From positions 137,290,491 through 137,354,490 of the forward strand of contig NC_062213.1 in the NCBI RefSeq assembly GCF_902686445.1: a stretch of 64,000 bases of DNA. The letters run 5' to 3'. The translations under genes were made by a program, and so were the position numbers. Below are positions 62,831 to 64,000 of this stretch, in pieces. The stretch's first letter is position 1. Each line of letters starts with the position of its first letter. The notes below the pieces were generated by a model. The model saw only the letters and a list, made by a program, of their open reading frames with translations, searched no databases and was not told where the DNA came from. The DNA comes from Sciurus carolinensis. Lineage: Eukaryota; Chordata; Mammalia; Rodentia; Sciuridae.

Positions 62831-63084
62831 CAAAAACATAGAACTATTCCTGTTAAAAATTATCACAAAGTAAGGAGACCTGTTTCATCTTTTTAAAATA
62901 ATGTTCGTGAATTTCTGGCTAATGCAATAAAATATAAAACAAAAATAAATGGTCTAGCATAATCAGATGTCCCTTTATTCCCCCTGCTCTTCTGTCCTGT
63001 ACTCACGCTCACCTGGCCACTGCCCAGTAAAACTCTTTCCCTAGGCTTTGCACTACTTGTTCTGTCTGACTCTGGCACTCCTCT

Positions 63085-63410
63085 CACACGTATGTGTGGC
63101 TCACTCCCTCATATTCTTCGAGTCTTTCCTCAGGGAGTCCTATACAGAGTACTTTATTTGAAATTGCAAAGCCCTCCGCTCCTGCATTCCTTGTCTCCCT
63201 TGCTCTGGTTTTCCATAGAATTTATCAACTTTTCACATATTATATTTATTAGTTGTATTTTTCTATTATTTTTTTTTTACTCCACTAGCATGTAAGTTCC
63301 ATTGGGTGGGATTTTTTGAAAAATGTATTGCTCACATCTGTATTCCTTTTGTCTAGCATCGTGCCTGGAATATAGTAGATGCTTTATAAATATTTATTGG
63401 ATAAATGGAT
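63085..63410 (+). repeat. L2 3' end
   Basis: TGTGGCTCACTCCCTCATAT, TTATCAACTTTTCACATATT, TAGCATGTAAGTTCCATTGG and GTGCCTGGAATATAGTAGAT in L2 3'-end order, finishing with TTATTGGATAAATGG. Confidence 0.75.
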
Positions 63411-63882
63411 AACAAATAGAAGAGACTGAAACCATAATTATTTGCCTTGCTAAATTAGAAACCCCCAGGTAATCAAGTAGAAAAATATTAAACTAATGGG
63501 CAAATCAGTTGGAAAGATCAATTGTTATTAAAGCATCAGTACTCTGTTAGTAAATGTTTTTGTAGTCCTATGCAAGAACAAATGTATTGAAAACTCATTA
63601 AAAATATATAGAACCCACAGAAGGAAAATGGTAAAACTTTATTTAGAGGCATAGACAGCATAAGAGAATATGTATCTGGGTGATCATTACATATCTACAT
63701 ATATTATGAGGATTTCCAAGTTTAATTTATTTTTATTAATATTGTACACATTTATCTTTATTAATATTATACACATTATTAATTTTAACATTAATTTAAT
63801 ATTGTTTCAGTTCAGTCCCCAAAGGATTTTTTTGCTTTGGCACTTGAGTTAAAGTTCGCCTGCATTCAAGAATAAGTGTGTG

Positions 63883-64000
63883 GGTGCTGGGGTTGTATCT
63901 TAGTGACTGAGCGCTTGCCTAACATGCATGAGGCACTGGGTTCGATCCTTAGCACCACATAAAAATAAATGCATAAAATAGAGGTATTGTGTCCATCTAC
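63883..64000 (+). mobile_element. Long-tail ID SINE (squirrel type), cut by the window end
   Basis: GGTGCTGGGGTTGTATCTTA ... GGGTTCGATCCTTAGCACCA, then AAATAAATGCATAAAATAG and GTATTGTGTCCATCTAC, the typical 3' segment of squirrel ID elements. The tail lies beyond the window. Confidence 0.92.

Overview
The window is mammalian nuclear DNA, most probably from a squirrel-family rodent (Sciuridae: ground squirrel, marmot or relative). The evidence is one recognisable vertebrate exon inside a CpG island, sparse coding content and a characteristic repeat mix. That mix comprises tRNA-derived ID SINEs (including the long form with a TAAATAAATA-type tail), B1/7SL-ID composite SINEs, a lineage-specific L1, rodent-type MaLR LTRs and old MIR/L2/CR1 relics. 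Species assignment is inference from these repeats.

The only protein-coding exon I can support is the first coding exon of DDAH1 (dimethylarginine dimethylaminohydrolase 1), + strand, 31257-31559: 101 codons ending at a GT splice donor. It sits in a GC-rich, CpG-rich promoter region (about 30900-31700). Everything to the right (31560-64000) is read as DDAH1 intron 1, because no later DDAH1 exon was found. Everything to the left (1-30900) is upstream flank, or possibly intron of longer alternative DDAH1 transcripts.

Left flank (1-30.9 kb): non-coding DNA with ID and B1-ID SINEs, two Tigger/MER2-type DNA transposon relics (6834-7169, 9760-10090), MaLR LTRs (9444-9632, 14909-15268, 24638-25081), a solo ERV1-like LTR with 4-bp target duplication (13545-14039), L2 and MIR fragments, a CR1/L3 relic (29300-29690) and several microsatellites. 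One unexplained 174-codon frame lies at 3913-4437 on the minus strand.

Intron side (31.6-64 kb): more SINE, MIR and MaLR copies; a near-intact, full-length L1 on the minus strand (41133-47323) with a 13-bp target-site duplication, one frameshift in each ORF and a tandemly repeated 5' UTR; and a solo ERVK-like LTR (60619-61430) with a perfect 6-bp duplication, inserted into an older minus-strand L1. The L1 5' UTR (through its antisense strand) and the ERVK-like LTR (TATA on the + strand) could both in principle start transcription in the DDAH1 direction.

No new multigene system was found. The points most worth following are the young L1 and its 5' UTR architecture, the two well-bounded solo LTRs, the upstream ATG at DDAH1, and the unexplained 3.9-4.4 kb frame. 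Repeat family names come from recognition by eye, not from a library search.
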